Below are positions 1-8,600 of a stretch of 64,000 nt of DNA, piece by piece. The position numbers and the translations under genes were made by a program. Under the pieces are notes generated by a model, which was not told where the DNA came from, ran no database searches, and saw only the letters and a program-made list of their open reading frames with translations. Source of the stretch: Streptomyces rugosispiralis (GTDB lineage Bacteria > Actinomycetota > Actinomycetes > Streptomycetales > Streptomycetaceae). The stretch lies in NCBI RefSeq assembly GCF_024505145.1, contig NZ_JANIAA010000010.1, positions 124,001 through 188,000 of the forward strand, given 5' to 3'. The first letter of the stretch is position 1. Every line of letters begins with the position of its first letter.

Positions 1-807
1 GCCGTCGGGCAGCTCGTCCGCGCTGTCGTGCGGGTAGTACTCGGCGACCCAGCGCCCGCCGGGGCCGACCTCGACGACCACCTCGGGGTCCTCGGCGCCG
101 GTCTGCACCAGCGCGGAGGACAGCTCCGACAGATCGCGCAGCTCGATCGGCGGCGGATCGGAGGCGTCGTCCAGCAGCTTGATCTCGACGACCCGGTCCA
201 GCCGGAAGGTACGCCGCGCCTCGGAGAGGCGGCACCACGCCTCCATGTAGGTGCGGCCGACGGCGAAGAGCCGGATCGGGTCGACCTCGCGCTCGGTGAT
301 CTCGTCACGCGCGGGTGAGTAGTAGCGCAGCCACAGCCTGCGGCGTTCGGAGATGGCGCGGTCGACGTCGGCGAAGACCCCGCCCTCCGACTCGAAGATC
401 ACCGAGAGCCGGGAGCTGGCGCCCGCCGCCTCGCCCGCCGCGGCCTCCAGCTTGGCGGTGGCCCGCAGCAGCGCGTCCCGGTCGCCCTCGCGCAGCCCGG
501 AGAGGGTGGCGACGGCGCGGGCGGCGACCAGCAGCGCGGTGGCCTCGTCGGCGGCCAGCCGGAGCGGCTCGGCCACGTCATCGGGGTTGTGCCACCAGAT
601 CCGCTCGCCGTCGGTGTCGATGTCCATCAGATCGCCGCCGCGGAAGCTGGTGCCGCACAGCGGCAGCACATCCAGGTCGGCGATCAGCTCGTCCTCGCTG
701 ATGCCGAAGGCACGGGCGACGTCGGCGACGCGGGCGCCGGGGCGCTCGCGCAGATACGTCACCAGGGAGAGCATCCGCCGGGTCTGGTCAATGGCGTTTC
801 CGGCCAT
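1..807 (-). CDS. pafC: PafC, WYL-domain transcriptional regulator (3' end outside window)
   Basis: Partial: 269 codons are visible and the C-terminus lies beyond base 1. The protein opens MAGNAIDQTRRMLSLVTYLR, a winged-helix N-terminus. A central WYL-type region follows, with the motif ERRRLWLRYYSPARDE and the segment RTYMEAWCRLSEARRTFRLDR near residues 185-210. PafB and PafC act as a pair that activates the mitomycin/DNA-damage response in actinobacteria (known for the family), a RecA/LexA-independent pathway. The gene starts 20 bp after pafB, so the two are probably cotranscribed. The ATG at 807 is preferred because it preserves the family N-terminus; its ribosome site is weak. In Streptomyces, tatA/tatC usually follow. 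Confidence 0.9.
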   Translation of the reverse strand, partial: MAGNAIDQTRRMLSLVTYLRERPGARVADVARAFGISEDELIADLDVLPLCGTSFRGGDLMDIDTDGERIWWHNPDDVAEPLRLAADEATALLVAARAVATLSGLREGDRDALLRATAKLEAAAGEAAGASSRLSVIFESEGGVFADVDRAISERRRLWLRYYSPARDEITEREVDPIRLFAVGRTYMEAWCRLSEARRTFRLDRVVEIKLLDDASDPPPIELRDLSELSSALVQTGAEDPEVVVEVGPGGRWVAEYYPHDSADELPDG

Positions 808-827
808 GATGAAGTAGATCCGTCCCC

Positions 828-1793
828 TCAGCCCTTGGCGACCGCGCGCAGCCGGTCCACGACATCCGCCCGCAGTTCCTCGGGCGCCAGTACGACCACA
901 TCCGGGCCGAACTCCACGAGCCAGGCGTCCAGGCCGTGCCCGTAGGGAATCTCCAGCTCGTCCCAGCCGTCGCCGTCCGCCCGGGTGGACAGCGCCTTCG
1001 CCCGCAGCGGGTACCCGTGGCCGGAGCGCAGCCGGATCCGGGCGGTGCCGTTGGCGGTCTCGCCCGCCCAGCTCTCCACGGTCTCCCGGACGGTGACGTG
1101 GTCGGGCACCTCGGCGGTGAACGCGCCGGACCGCAGCCGGACCCGGCCGGTGATCCGGGAGAGCCGGAAGACCCGCTCGGCGGTGCGCTCGCGGTCCCAT
1201 CCGGCGAGATACCAGTGGCCGCGCCAGCACTCCAGGGTCCAGGGCTCGACCTGCCGCTGCTCGGGGCGCGCGGCGTTCGCCTTGCGGTAGTCGAAGACGA
1301 CGGGGCGGCGGTCGCGGCAGGCGAGCATCAGCGGCTCGAAGGCGCTCTCATGGACCGGGATGCGCGGCTCCAGCGCGCTGTGTCCGGGCGTGTCGTACGG
1401 GTCCTCGGCGACCGGCATCCCGGCGGCGCGCAGCTTCTGCAGGGCGCCGCTGGCGGCGCCGGCGAGCCGGGCCTGCTGCCAGACCTTGGCGGCGAGGCCG
1501 AGGGCGGCGGCCTCCTCGGCGTCGAGGGTGATCGGCGGGAGGCGGTTGCTGTCCCGGCGGGCGAGATAGCCGACCTCGCCGTCGACGCCCTCCACCGTCT
1601 CGATGATCAGACCGAGTTCACGCAGATCGTCCTTGTCGCGTTCGAACATACGGTTGAACGCTTCATCGTTGGCCGTGTCGGTCTGGAGGTACGCCTCTAT
1701 GGAGCCCCGCAACTCCCGTTTGGTCAGCGGACGCCGCGTTCCCAGCAGGCACAGGGCCAGGTTCATCAACCGCTCGGCCTTGGCAATCGCCAT
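828..1793 (-). CDS. pafB: PafB, WYL-domain transcriptional regulator
   Basis: 321 aa, full length for PafB. It begins MAIAKAERLMNLALCLLGTR, a winged-helix DNA-binding domain (about residues 1-80). A WYL domain follows (about 150-230, with PVVFDYRKA and WYLAGWDRERTAERVFRLSRI), then a WCX-type C-terminal extension. Its partner PafC is directly downstream, and together they control DNA-damage genes in actinobacteria. An AAAGGG ribosome site precedes the ATG. The gene lies in the same direction as pafA and the two FKBP genes, but a strong hairpin at 1856-1891 separates it from them, so it may have its own promoter in 1794-1855. Confidence 0.92.
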   Translation of the reverse strand: MAIAKAERLMNLALCLLGTRRPLTKRELRGSIEAYLQTDTANDEAFNRMFERDKDDLRELGLIIETVEGVDGEVGYLARRDSNRLPPITLDAEEAAALGLAAKVWQQARLAGAASGALQKLRAAGMPVAEDPYDTPGHSALEPRIPVHESAFEPLMLACRDRRPVVFDYRKANAARPEQRQVEPWTLECWRGHWYLAGWDRERTAERVFRLSRITGRVRLRSGAFTAEVPDHVTVRETVESWAGETANGTARIRLRSGHGYPLRAKALSTRADGDGWDELEIPYGHGLDAWLVEFGPDVVVLAPEELRADVVDRLRAVAKG

Positions 1794-1855
1794 CGACGCC
1801 CTTTCTTCGTGACCTTACGCACGTGACCGTACCGCTACCGGGACGCGCGGCAAAA

Positions 1856-1891
1856 GCCGAGGGCCCCTGCTCACCGGCAGGAGCCCTCGGC
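1856..1891 (-). terminator. Hairpin terminator after the small FKBP gene
   Basis: 15-bp inverted repeat 1856-1870 / 1877-1891 with a 6-nt loop and one mismatch. It lies 17 bp beyond the FKBP stop codon. GC-rich with no U-tract, as is usual in Streptomyces. Confidence 0.7.
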
Positions 1892-1907
1892 GCGACGGAC
1901 GGCCGTG

Positions 1908-2282
1908 TCAGACGGAGACCAGGTCGCAGACGAAGATCAGCGTCTCGCCCGGCTTGATCCGGCCGCCACCGGCGCCCCGGTCGCCGTAGCCGAGGTGCGG
2001 CGGGACGATGAGCTGACGGCGGCCGCCGACCTTCATCCCCTGCAGGCCCTGGTCCCAGCCGGAGATGACCTGGCCCACACCGAGCTGGATCCGCAGCGGG
2101 GTGCCGCGGTTGTAGCTCGCGTCGAACTCCTCACCCGTGCTGAAGGAGACGCCCACATAGTGCACGGCGACGTTGTCACCGGCCTTGGCCGCGGGCCCGT
2201 CGCCCTCCCAGATGTCCTTGATCTCCAGCTCGGCCGGCGGCTCGCCGCCCGGGAAGTCGACCTCGGGCTTCTCGATGCTCAC
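1908..2282 (-). CDS. FKBP-type peptidyl-prolyl cis-trans isomerase (cytosolic)
   Basis: 124 aa, a single FKBP domain with no signal peptide. The rapamycin/FK506-pocket signature is clear: VAVHYVGVSFSTGEEFDASY, then VISGWDQGLQGMKVGGRRQL and the C-terminal strand GETLIFVCDLVSV. It catalyses prolyl isomerisation during protein folding. The GTG at 2282 is chosen over an upstream ATG-type start because AAGGAG sits 6-7 nt before it and because it gives the usual 124-aa size. The gene follows the two-domain FKBP lipoprotein by 39 bp. Confidence 0.92.
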   Translation of the reverse strand: MSIEKPEVDFPGGEPPAELEIKDIWEGDGPAAKAGDNVAVHYVGVSFSTGEEFDASYNRGTPLRIQLGVGQVISGWDQGLQGMKVGGRRQLIVPPHLGYGDRGAGGGRIKPGETLIFVCDLVSV

Positions 2283-2321
2283 GAAATTGCTCCTTGTGAC
2301 GTGGTGGGCAACCCGCACAGG

Positions 2322-3317
2322 CTACAGAACCGCCAGGATGTCCACGGAGAACACCAGCGTGGAGTTGGCCGGGATGCCCTTCTGGGCCGCCTTGCCGTAG
2401 CCCAGGTCCGGGGGCACGACGATCAGCACCCGGCTGCCCACCTTCTTCCCGGTCAGCCCCTGCGACCAGCCCTTGACGACCTGCTGGAGCGAGAACTGGG
2501 CGAGCTCGCCGCGCTTGTACGTGGAGTCGAACTCCTTGCCGCCGTCCCACAGCACGCCCTTGTACTGGACGAGCAGCGCGTCGGTCTTCTTGACCTCCTT
2601 GCCGTCACCCTCGATGACGTACTCGGAGACCAGCTTCTTCGGCGCGGACTTCTTGGGGATGGTGATGCTGGGCGCCTTGCCGTCGGTGTTGGTGGACACC
2701 TTGGGCAGGTCGACGTTGGTCTGGTCCACCTTGCTGCCCTTGGCCGAGCTCTTGGCGTTGTAGGCGCCGACGAGGTCGATGACGAAGACCAGCGTGTCGG
2801 TGCCCTTGATCCCGGCCTGCGGCTGGCCCTGCTTGCCGTAGGCGTACGCGGGCGGCACGGCCAGCTCCAGCCGGCTGCCGAGGTTCCGGCCCAGCAGTCC
2901 CTGGTCCCAGCCCGGGAGGACCTGGCCCTTGCCGATCGGGAAGGCGGCGGTCTTCTTCTTGTCGAAGGTGTTGTCGATGACCTTCCCGGTGTCCCAGATC
3001 TGCGCCAGGTAGTTGATCTGGAGCCAGTCGCCCTTGACCGTCTTCTTGCCGTCGCCCTGGCTGATCGTCTTGACCGCGAGATCCTGCGAGGGCTTGCCCG
3101 TGCCCTTGGCGACCTTCGGTTTCTCCCCGAACTTCTTACCCGCGGTAATGGCCGGCACCGGGCCGGAGACGATCTTGCCGCTGGGGGCCGGTGAGGGACT
3201 CTGGTTCGTCGGCTCCTGGGACGGCTTGGTCTTCTCGGACCCTGACTTATCGTCACCGCAGCCCGCGAGTGTCAGCAGGCCCGCGGGCACGGCAAGGAGT
3301 ACGGAGCGTCGACGCAC
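2322..3317 (-). CDS. Two-domain FKBP-type prolyl isomerase lipoprotein
   Basis: 331 aa. The N-terminus MRRRSVLLAVPAGLLTLAGC is a lipoprotein signal with lipobox LAGC (Cys20), so the protein is probably anchored outside the membrane. After a Ser/Pro/Lys-rich linker come two FKBP modules: residues about 90-185 (LPGWDQGLLGRNLGSRLELAV, ending TLVFVIDLV) and about 225-331 (VVKGWSQGLTGKKVGSRVLIV, ending TLVFSVDILAVL). It presumably folds exported proteins. It lies between pafA and the small cytosolic FKBP gene on the same strand; the order pafA - FKBP - FKBP - pafBC is the conserved Streptomyces arrangement. Confidence 0.9.
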   Translation of the reverse strand: MRRRSVLLAVPAGLLTLAGCGDDKSGSEKTKPSQEPTNQSPSPAPSGKIVSGPVPAITAGKKFGEKPKVAKGTGKPSQDLAVKTISQGDGKKTVKGDWLQINYLAQIWDTGKVIDNTFDKKKTAAFPIGKGQVLPGWDQGLLGRNLGSRLELAVPPAYAYGKQGQPQAGIKGTDTLVFVIDLVGAYNAKSSAKGSKVDQTNVDLPKVSTNTDGKAPSITIPKKSAPKKLVSEYVIEGDGKEVKKTDALLVQYKGVLWDGGKEFDSTYKRGELAQFSLQQVVKGWSQGLTGKKVGSRVLIVVPPDLGYGKAAQKGIPANSTLVFSVDILAVL

Positions 3318-3373
3318 GGAGTCCTCGTTAGGTAGATCTTTCGATGGCCAGTGCGCGCCACTCTACGACGTGA

Positions 3374-3408
3374 CTCGGGCCCCGTCCGGAGAACGCACGG
3401 GGCCCGAG
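3374..3408 (-). terminator. Hairpin terminator after pafA
   Basis: Perfect 12-bp inverted repeat CTCGGGCCCCGT / ACGGGGCCCGAG with an 11-nt loop, 22 bp past the pafA stop. It separates pafA from the FKBP genes. Confidence 0.75.
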
Positions 3409-3430
3409 GGGAAGGTAAGCCGTACGCCGG

Positions 3431-4792
3431 TCACATACCGGCGATCAGCTTCTCCACCCGGTCGTCGACCGAGCGGAACGGGTCCTTGCACAGCACGGTG
3501 CGCTGCGCCTGGTCATTGAGCTTCAGATGCACCCAGTCGACGGTGAAGTCGCGGCGCTGCTCCTGGGCCCGGCGGATGAAGTCGCCGCGCAGCCGGGCAC
3601 GGGTGGTCTGCGGCGGCACCGACTTGCCCTCGAAGATCTTCAAGTCGTTGCAGACCCGGGCCGCCTGGCCGCGCTTCTCCAGCAGGTAGTAGAGCCCGCG
3701 GCGGCGGTGGATGTCGTGGTAGGCGAGGTCTATCTGGGCGATGCGGGGATGCGACATGGTGATGTTGTTCTTCGCCCGGTACCGCTCGATGAGCTGGTAC
3801 TTCATCACCCAGTCGATTTCGGTGCCGATCCGGTCGAGCTCCTCGGTGCGGATCGCGTCGAGGGTGCGGCCCCACAGCTCGAGGACGCGCTCGACCATGC
3901 CGGTGCGGATGCCCCGGCGCTCGCAGAAGTCGACGGCCTTCTCGTAGTACTCCTGCTGCACCTCCAGGGCGGACGCCTCGCGCCCGCTGGCGAGCCGCAC
4001 CTTGCGCTGCCCGGTGATGTCGTGGCTGACCTCGCGGATCGCCCGGATGGGGTTCTCCAGGGTCAGGTCGCGCATCACCGTGCCCGCCTCGATCATGCGG
4101 AGCACCAGGTCGGTGGCGCCGACCTTGAGCAGCATGGTGGTCTCGGACATGTTGGAGTCGCCCACGATGACATGCAGCCGGCGGTAGCGCTCGGCGTCGG
4201 CGTGGGGTTCGTCGCGGGTGTTGATGATCGGCCGGGAGCGGGTCGTGGCGGAGCTGACGCCCTCCCAGATGTGCTCGGCGCGCTGGCTGACGCAGTAGAC
4301 CGCGCCGCGGGGGGTCTGGAGGACCTTGCCCGCGCCGCACAGGAGCTGTCGCGTCACCAGGAACGGGATGAGAATGTCGGCGAGCCGGGAGAACTCCCCG
4401 TGCCGTGCCACCAGATAGTTCTCGTGGCAGCCGTAGGAGTTGCCCGCGGAGTCGGTGTTGTTCTTGAAGAGATAGACGTCGCCCGCGATTCCCTCCTCGT
4501 GCAGGCGGCGCTCCGCGTCCACGAGCAGACCTTCGAGAATGCGCTCGCCCGCTTTGTCGTGGGTGACCAGCTCGGTCACGTTGTCACACTCGGGTGTCGC
4601 GTATTCCGGGTGCGAGCCCACGTCGAGATAGAGGCGGGCGCCGTTGCGCAGGAAGACATTGCTGCTGCGGCCCCAGGAGACGACACGGCGGAAGAGGTAC
4701 CGCGCCACTTCGTCAGGAGACAACCGGCGCTGTCCCCTGAATGTGCACGTGACGCCGTACTCGTTCTCCAGCCCGAAAATGCGGCGGTCCAT
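3431..4792 (-). CDS. pafA: Pup--protein ligase PafA
   Basis: 453 aa, normal length. PafA uses ATP to join the C-terminal glutamate of Pup to substrate lysines, marking proteins for the proteasome. The N-terminal fold signature FGLENEYG (residues 6-13) carries metal/ATP-binding glutamates, and Asp57 in RLYLDVGSHPEYATPEC is the family catalytic aspartate. It is told apart from Dop (9911-11422) by the absence of the Dop-specific loop. The ATG at 4792 has no clear ribosome site but lies 6 nt after a TAATGT box (4804-4799), which suggests a leaderless transcript. It is separated from the core proteasome genes by the MFS/LacI pair. Confidence 0.97.
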   Translation of the reverse strand: MDRRIFGLENEYGVTCTFRGQRRLSPDEVARYLFRRVVSWGRSSNVFLRNGARLYLDVGSHPEYATPECDNVTELVTHDKAGERILEGLLVDAERRLHEEGIAGDVYLFKNNTDSAGNSYGCHENYLVARHGEFSRLADILIPFLVTRQLLCGAGKVLQTPRGAVYCVSQRAEHIWEGVSSATTRSRPIINTRDEPHADAERYRRLHVIVGDSNMSETTMLLKVGATDLVLRMIEAGTVMRDLTLENPIRAIREVSHDITGQRKVRLASGREASALEVQQEYYEKAVDFCERRGIRTGMVERVLELWGRTLDAIRTEELDRIGTEIDWVMKYQLIERYRAKNNITMSHPRIAQIDLAYHDIHRRRGLYYLLEKRGQAARVCNDLKIFEGKSVPPQTTRARLRGDFIRRAQEQRRDFTVDWVHLKLNDQAQRTVLCKDPFRSVDDRVEKLIAGM

Positions 4793-4798
4793 GCCTGA

Positions 4799-4804
4799 AC
4801 ATTA
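4799..4804 (-). promoter_or_regulatory. Candidate leaderless -10 box for pafA
   Basis: TAATGT read on the minus strand ends 6 nt before the pafA ATG, and no Shine-Dalgarno sequence is present. This is the TANNNT-to-ATG spacing of actinobacterial leaderless genes. Confidence 0.5.
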
Positions 4805-6085
4805 CGCCTGATGGCGTGCTCTGAAACCGGGTTCGGCGGCATGGTTGCGATCATTTTCCGCACGAGGTTCATCCGGTGTTCGGTACGTGGTCGGCTGGAC
4901 GACGGGCCGCGGCCCGTCCAGGAGGAACCGCTGGGCCGCCAGCAGGACCGCCAGCGCGGCCGCGCCACCGGCCGCGGGCACCGCGAATCCGGGGGCCACG
5001 CCGCCGAACTGGACGGCGGGCCCGGCCACGGCGGTGCCGACCGCGTTGCCCACCACGAAGGTGGTCACCAGCCAGGAGAACGCCTCGGTGACCGTGCCGG
5101 ACGGCGCGTGGCGGTCCACGACGACGAAGGCGCAGGCCAGCGCCGGAGCGAGGAACACGCCCGCCACCCCGGCGAGGACGGTCATCGTGACGACGCCCGG
5201 CACCAGCATCAGCGGCAGATAGCCCACCGCCAGGGCGGCCACGAGCAGCCGCAGCCGCCGTTCGGGCGCGCCGGGCCAGGCGCGGCCGCCGTAGACGATG
5301 CCGCCGGCCAGCGCGCCCACGCCGAGGGCGGAGAGCAGTGCGCTGGAGACCACGCCGCCGCCGTGCTCGTCGGCGTACGCCACGGCGGCCACCGCGATGG
5401 CGCCGAGGGCGAGCCCGATGAAGAAGAACGAGCCGAGCAGCACCAGCAGCCCGGGCGAGCGCAGCGCGCCCAGCCAGTGGGCCTCGCGCGGCGCGGAGCG
5501 CCACTGCCGCGAGGGCCGCGAGACCACGACGGAGAGCGCGCCCGCGACCCCGATGGCGTTGATGACCAGCAGCGCGGCCGCCTCGGACCACACGGCCACG
5601 GACAGCGTGACCAGCAGCGGGCCGACCGCGAACATCACCTCCTGGGCCACGGCGTCCAGCGCGTACGCCGCGTGCACCTGGTCCTCGCGCCGCAGCACCG
5701 TGGGCCACAGCGCCCGCAGCCCGCCCTCCAGCGGCGGGGTGAACAGCCCGGCGATCAGCATCGCCACGTACGCCACGGGCAGCGGCTCGATTCCGACGAC
5801 GGCGAACAGGACCATCCCGAGCGCGGAGGCCACGGCGGCGGGGAGCATCACCCGGGGCTGGCCGAGGCGGTCCACGGCCCGGCCCAGCAGCGGCTGGCCC
5901 ACCGCGTTGGCCGCGCCGTAGACGGCCGAGAGCCCACCGGCGAGGGCGTAGCTGCCGCCCTCGGCGCGGGCGAAGAGCAGCACGGCGAGGGCGGCGGTGG
6001 CGTTCGGAAGCCGCCCCAGCAGCGTGCCGGTGAGCAGCCGTGCCGCGTGCGGGGTGCGCAGCAGTTCCCCGTAGCCAGCCGCCAT
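4802..6085 (-). CDS. MFS transporter
   Basis: 427 aa with about 12 hydrophobic segments. The conserved inter-helix loop motif is present as GRAVDRLGQPRVML around residues 65-80. The start ATG at 6085 follows GGAAGGGGCAGGCA; longer open frames upstream are low-complexity and cross the LacI gene. The C-terminal tail is polar (ENDRNHAAEPGFRARHQA). The substrate cannot be read from the sequence. It is divergent from the LacI-type regulator at 6273 across a 187-bp region holding several palindromes, so that regulator probably controls it. The stop lies 9 bp before the pafA start, but pafA seems to have its own promoter. Confidence 0.85.
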   Translation of the reverse strand: MAAGYGELLRTPHAARLLTGTLLGRLPNATAALAVLLFARAEGGSYALAGGLSAVYGAANAVGQPLLGRAVDRLGQPRVMLPAAVASALGMVLFAVVGIEPLPVAYVAMLIAGLFTPPLEGGLRALWPTVLRREDQVHAAYALDAVAQEVMFAVGPLLVTLSVAVWSEAAALLVINAIGVAGALSVVVSRPSRQWRSAPREAHWLGALRSPGLLVLLGSFFFIGLALGAIAVAAVAYADEHGGGVVSSALLSALGVGALAGGIVYGGRAWPGAPERRLRLLVAALAVGYLPLMLVPGVVTMTVLAGVAGVFLAPALACAFVVVDRHAPSGTVTEAFSWLVTTFVVGNAVGTAVAGPAVQFGGVAPGFAVPAAGGAAALAVLLAAQRFLLDGPRPVVQPTTYRTPDEPRAENDRNHAAEPGFRARHQA

Positions 6086-6129
6086 TGCCTGCCCCTTCCT
6101 GCGGATACCGGTGGGTTCCGCCGGGTTGT

Positions 6130-6144
6130 CGCGAGCGTCTCGCG
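6130..6144. promoter_or_regulatory. Palindrome in MFS/LacI divergent region
   Basis: CGCGAG-CGT-CTCGCG, a perfect 6-bp inverted repeat between the divergent MFS and LacI-family genes. Candidate operator; no independent support. Confidence 0.35.
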
Positions 6145-6155
6145 GGTCATGGATG

Positions 6156-6188
6156 ACGTTGTACGTATAACGTCCAGCGTCATACGTA
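6156..6188. promoter_or_regulatory. Overlapping palindromes, candidate LacI-family operator
   Basis: 6156-6173 is an 18-bp palindrome (ACGTTGTACGTATAACGT) with one mismatched pair, centred on TACGTA. TACGTAT at 6162-6168 is also inverted at 6182-6188 (ATACGTA). LacI-family operators are typically such even palindromes, and the AT-richness stands out in this genome. The position suits control of both the MFS gene and the regulator. Confidence 0.5.
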
Positions 6189-6272
6189 CCATGGCCGCCA
6201 CCGCGGGTCCACTCGCGGGCCGGAATGAGCAGCCTGCGGCCAGCCGTACGGCGACCGAGGGGAGCGGAGGCG

Positions 6273-7694
6273 ATGGTGACGAGCGCGGACCGCGCCCACG
6301 CGGCGGACGGAGCCGCCGGGAAAGGTTCCCGGGGAACCGGCCGGACGGGTGAGTCCGCGCGGCGCGGCGGGACGGTCGACGGCGGGACGACCGCGAGTGG
6401 CGAGGCCACGGCGCGCGGCGGGACGGCTCCCGGTGGCGGGTCGCCCACGAGTGGCGAGGCCGCGACGCACGGCGGCGGATCGGCTCCAGGCGACGGGACG
6501 ACCGCCAATGGCGAGGCCACGACACGCGGCGGCGGGACGCCTCCAGGCGACGGGACGACCGCCAGTGACGAGGCCCCGGCGCACGGTAGGAGGACGGCTC
6601 CGGGGGGCGGCCGGGCGGCCGCGAGTGGCGAGGCGGCTCCGGGCGGTGCGGCGTCGGTAGGCGGCGGGGCGGCTGCGGGGCGGCCGGCGGCGGGGCGGGC
6701 GACGAGCCGGGATGTGGCACGCGCGGCGGGCGTGTCCCAGGCGACCGTGTCCCTGGTGCTCGGCGAGAAGTGGCCCGGACGGGTCTCCGAGCGCACCGTG
6801 GAGGCCGTGCGCGCCGCCGCGCGGGATCTGGGCTACCGTCCCAACCTCGCGGCCCGCAATCTCCGCCTCGGCCGCACCAGGACCGTGCTGCTGGTGGTGC
6901 CCGCCCTCACGACCGAGTTCTTCGCCCGTGTCTACACCGGCGCCGAGCGGGTCGCCGCCGACCACGGCTTCGGTGTGGTGCTCTATCCGTCCCCCGAGGG
7001 CGTGGGCCCGGCCCGGGACCCGTTCGACTCGGCGCGTGCCTCGCTGGACGGGGTGATCGCCTCCTCCATGGCGGCCGACGCGCTGGTCGTGGTGCGCGGC
7101 GGCGGACTGCCGCTGGTGATGCTCGACAGCGACCCGGACGACGCGGCCGCGGCGGCCACGGTCAACCTGGACATCGCGGACGGGGCGCGGCAGGTGGCCG
7201 AACATCTGCTGGGGCTCGGGCACCGCCGGGTGGCCCATCTCGCGGCGGCGGTGGACTCCTGGACCTTCCGGGTCCGGGCCCGGGCCCTGGCGGAGGCGGT
7301 GGGCGGGGTCCCGGGCACCGCGCTGAGCGCGGAACCGGCGGGGCTGAGCGTCGAGGAGGGCCGCCGGGCCGCCGAGCGCGTCCTGGCCCGCCCAGGACCC
7401 CGGCCGACCGCGCTCGTCTGCGACGACGACATCCTGGCCGCGGGCGCCTGCAAGGCGGCCCGGCGGCTGGGGCTGCGGATCCCGGACGACATCTCGGTGA
7501 CGGGCTTCGACGATCTGGCCCTGGCCACGGCGGTGGAACCGGAGCTCACCACGGTCCGGCTCTCGGCCGAGGCGGTGGGCGCGGCCGGTATGCGGGCCCT
7601 GATCACGCTCCTGGACGGCGAGACACCCCGGGACACCGTGCTCCCCGTCGATCTGCTCCCCCGGGGCTCCACGGCCCCTCCCCCACGGTCCTGA
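6273..7694 (+). CDS. LacI-family transcriptional regulator with low-complexity N-terminal extension
   Basis: 473 aa, long for LacI/GalR regulators (usually 330-360). Residues about 30-135 are a Gly/Ala/Thr-rich extension made of roughly five 19-residue repeats. The helix-turn-helix follows (ATSRDVARAAGVSQATVSLV, then hinge YRPNLAARNLRLGRT) and a periplasmic-binding-like effector domain (DGVIASSM, LVMLDSDPDD, GFDDLALATAVEPELTTVR). The ATG at 6273 is chosen for its GGAGCGGAGG ribosome site; an in-frame ATG at 6225 lacks one. A start just before the HTH cannot be excluded. It probably regulates the divergent MFS gene. Confidence 0.85.
   Translation: MVTSADRAHAADGAAGKGSRGTGRTGESARRGGTVDGGTTASGEATARGGTAPGGGSPTSGEAATHGGGSAPGDGTTANGEATTRGGGTPPGDGTTASDEAPAHGRRTAPGGGRAAASGEAAPGGAASVGGGAAAGRPAAGRATSRDVARAAGVSQATVSLVLGEKWPGRVSERTVEAVRAAARDLGYRPNLAARNLRLGRTRTVLLVVPALTTEFFARVYTGAERVAADHGFGVVLYPSPEGVGPARDPFDSARASLDGVIASSMAADALVVVRGGGLPLVMLDSDPDDAAAAATVNLDIADGARQVAEHLLGLGHRRVAHLAAAVDSWTFRVRARALAEAVGGVPGTALSAEPAGLSVEEGRRAAERVLARPGPRPTALVCDDDILAAGACKAARRLGLRIPDDISVTGFDDLALATAVEPELTTVRLSAEAVGAAGMRALITLLDGETPRDTVLPVDLLPRGSTAPPPRS
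6375..6660 (+). repeat. Degenerate about 57-bp tandem repeat inside LacI regulator gene
   Basis: About five imperfect units encode variants of G-D-G-T-T-A-x-G-E-A-x-x-x-G-G-x-x-P-G. The unit edges are visible from the recurring GGCGAGGCC and GACGGGACGACCGCC blocks. All differences keep the reading frame. Confidence 0.75.
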
Positions 7695-7714
7695 CCCGGG
7701 TCCGGGCCCCATGA

Positions 7715-7753
7715 CGCCACCGCCGCCCCGGTGGACCCGGGGCGGCGGTGGCG
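7715..7753. terminator. Bidirectional hairpin between LacI regulator and prcA
   Basis: Perfect 17-bp inverted repeat 7715-7731 / 7737-7753 with a 5-nt loop, between two convergent genes. Confidence 0.8.
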
Positions 7754-7778
7754 GTGAGACGAATCGGCGGCGGGCGGG

Positions 7779-8546
7779 TCAGTCCTCGGACTCCGAGGAG
7801 GACTCCTCCGGGGACTCGGCCGACGCCTCCGCGTCGGCCCCGCCCTCTCCGGGCTCCAGGAGCCGGGAGAGCTGGCCGCCCAGGACGCGCTTGAACTTGC
7901 GCTTCTGGGGGCGGGTGCGGTCCAGGACCGCGACCTCGAGCTGCTCGGCGGTGAGGCTGCGCTCCCCGCCGTTGTTGTCACGGGAGAGCGAGTCGACGGC
8001 CAGCTTGAGGGCCTCGGCCAGGGTCATGCCGTCCCGGTGGCGCTGGTCGAGATAGCTGCTGATCTGGTCGGCGTTGCCACCGACGGCGACCGAGCCGTGC
8101 TCGTCCACGATGGAACCGTCGTGCGGAAGCCGGTAGATCTGGTCGTCCTCGGGGCCCTCCCCGACCTCGGCGACGATCAGCTCGACCTCGTACGGCTTCT
8201 CGGCGGCGCTGGAGAAGATCGTGCCCAGGGTCTGGGCGTAGACATTCGCCAGCCCGCGGGCCGTGACGTCCTCGCGGTCATAGGTATAGCCGCGCAGATC
8301 GGCGTAACGGACACCGCCGATGCGCAGATTCTCGAATTCGTTGTACTTACCGACCGCCGCGAAGGCGATCCGGTCATAGATCTCGCTGACCTTGTGCAGC
8401 GCGCGGGACGGGTTCTCCGCAACGAAGACGATGCCGTCGGCGTACTGCAGCACGACCACGCTGCGGCCGCGCGCGATGCCCTTACGGGCGTATTCCGCGC
8501 GGTCGGCCATGGCCTGTTGAGGAGAAACATAGAACGGCGTCGTCAC
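7779..8546 (-). CDS. prcA: 20S proteasome alpha subunit PrcA
   Basis: 255 aa. The alpha-type Ntn-hydrolase fold has the N-terminal gate segment MTTPFYVSPQQAMADRAEYA and the family core GRSVVVLQYADGIVFVAENP. Alpha rings gate the beta-ring chamber and dock the Arc/Mpa ring. The C-terminus is an acidic Ser/Glu-rich tail, as in other Streptomyces PrcA. The GTG at 8546 follows AAGGGA. It lies 54 bp after prcB and ends the dop-pup-prcB-prcA unit at the 7715-7753 terminator. Confidence 0.96.
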   Translation of the reverse strand: MTTPFYVSPQQAMADRAEYARKGIARGRSVVVLQYADGIVFVAENPSRALHKVSEIYDRIAFAAVGKYNEFENLRIGGVRYADLRGYTYDREDVTARGLANVYAQTLGTIFSSAAEKPYEVELIVAEVGEGPEDDQIYRLPHDGSIVDEHGSVAVGGNADQISSYLDQRHRDGMTLAEALKLAVDSLSRDNNGGERSLTAEQLEVAVLDRTRPQKRKFKRVLGGQLSRLLEPGEGGADAEASAESPEESSSESED

Positions 8547-8600
8547 CGGCTGTCCGTCCCTTCTGTCATTGGCGAATGCATTCCGGTTGGACCGTCCTGA

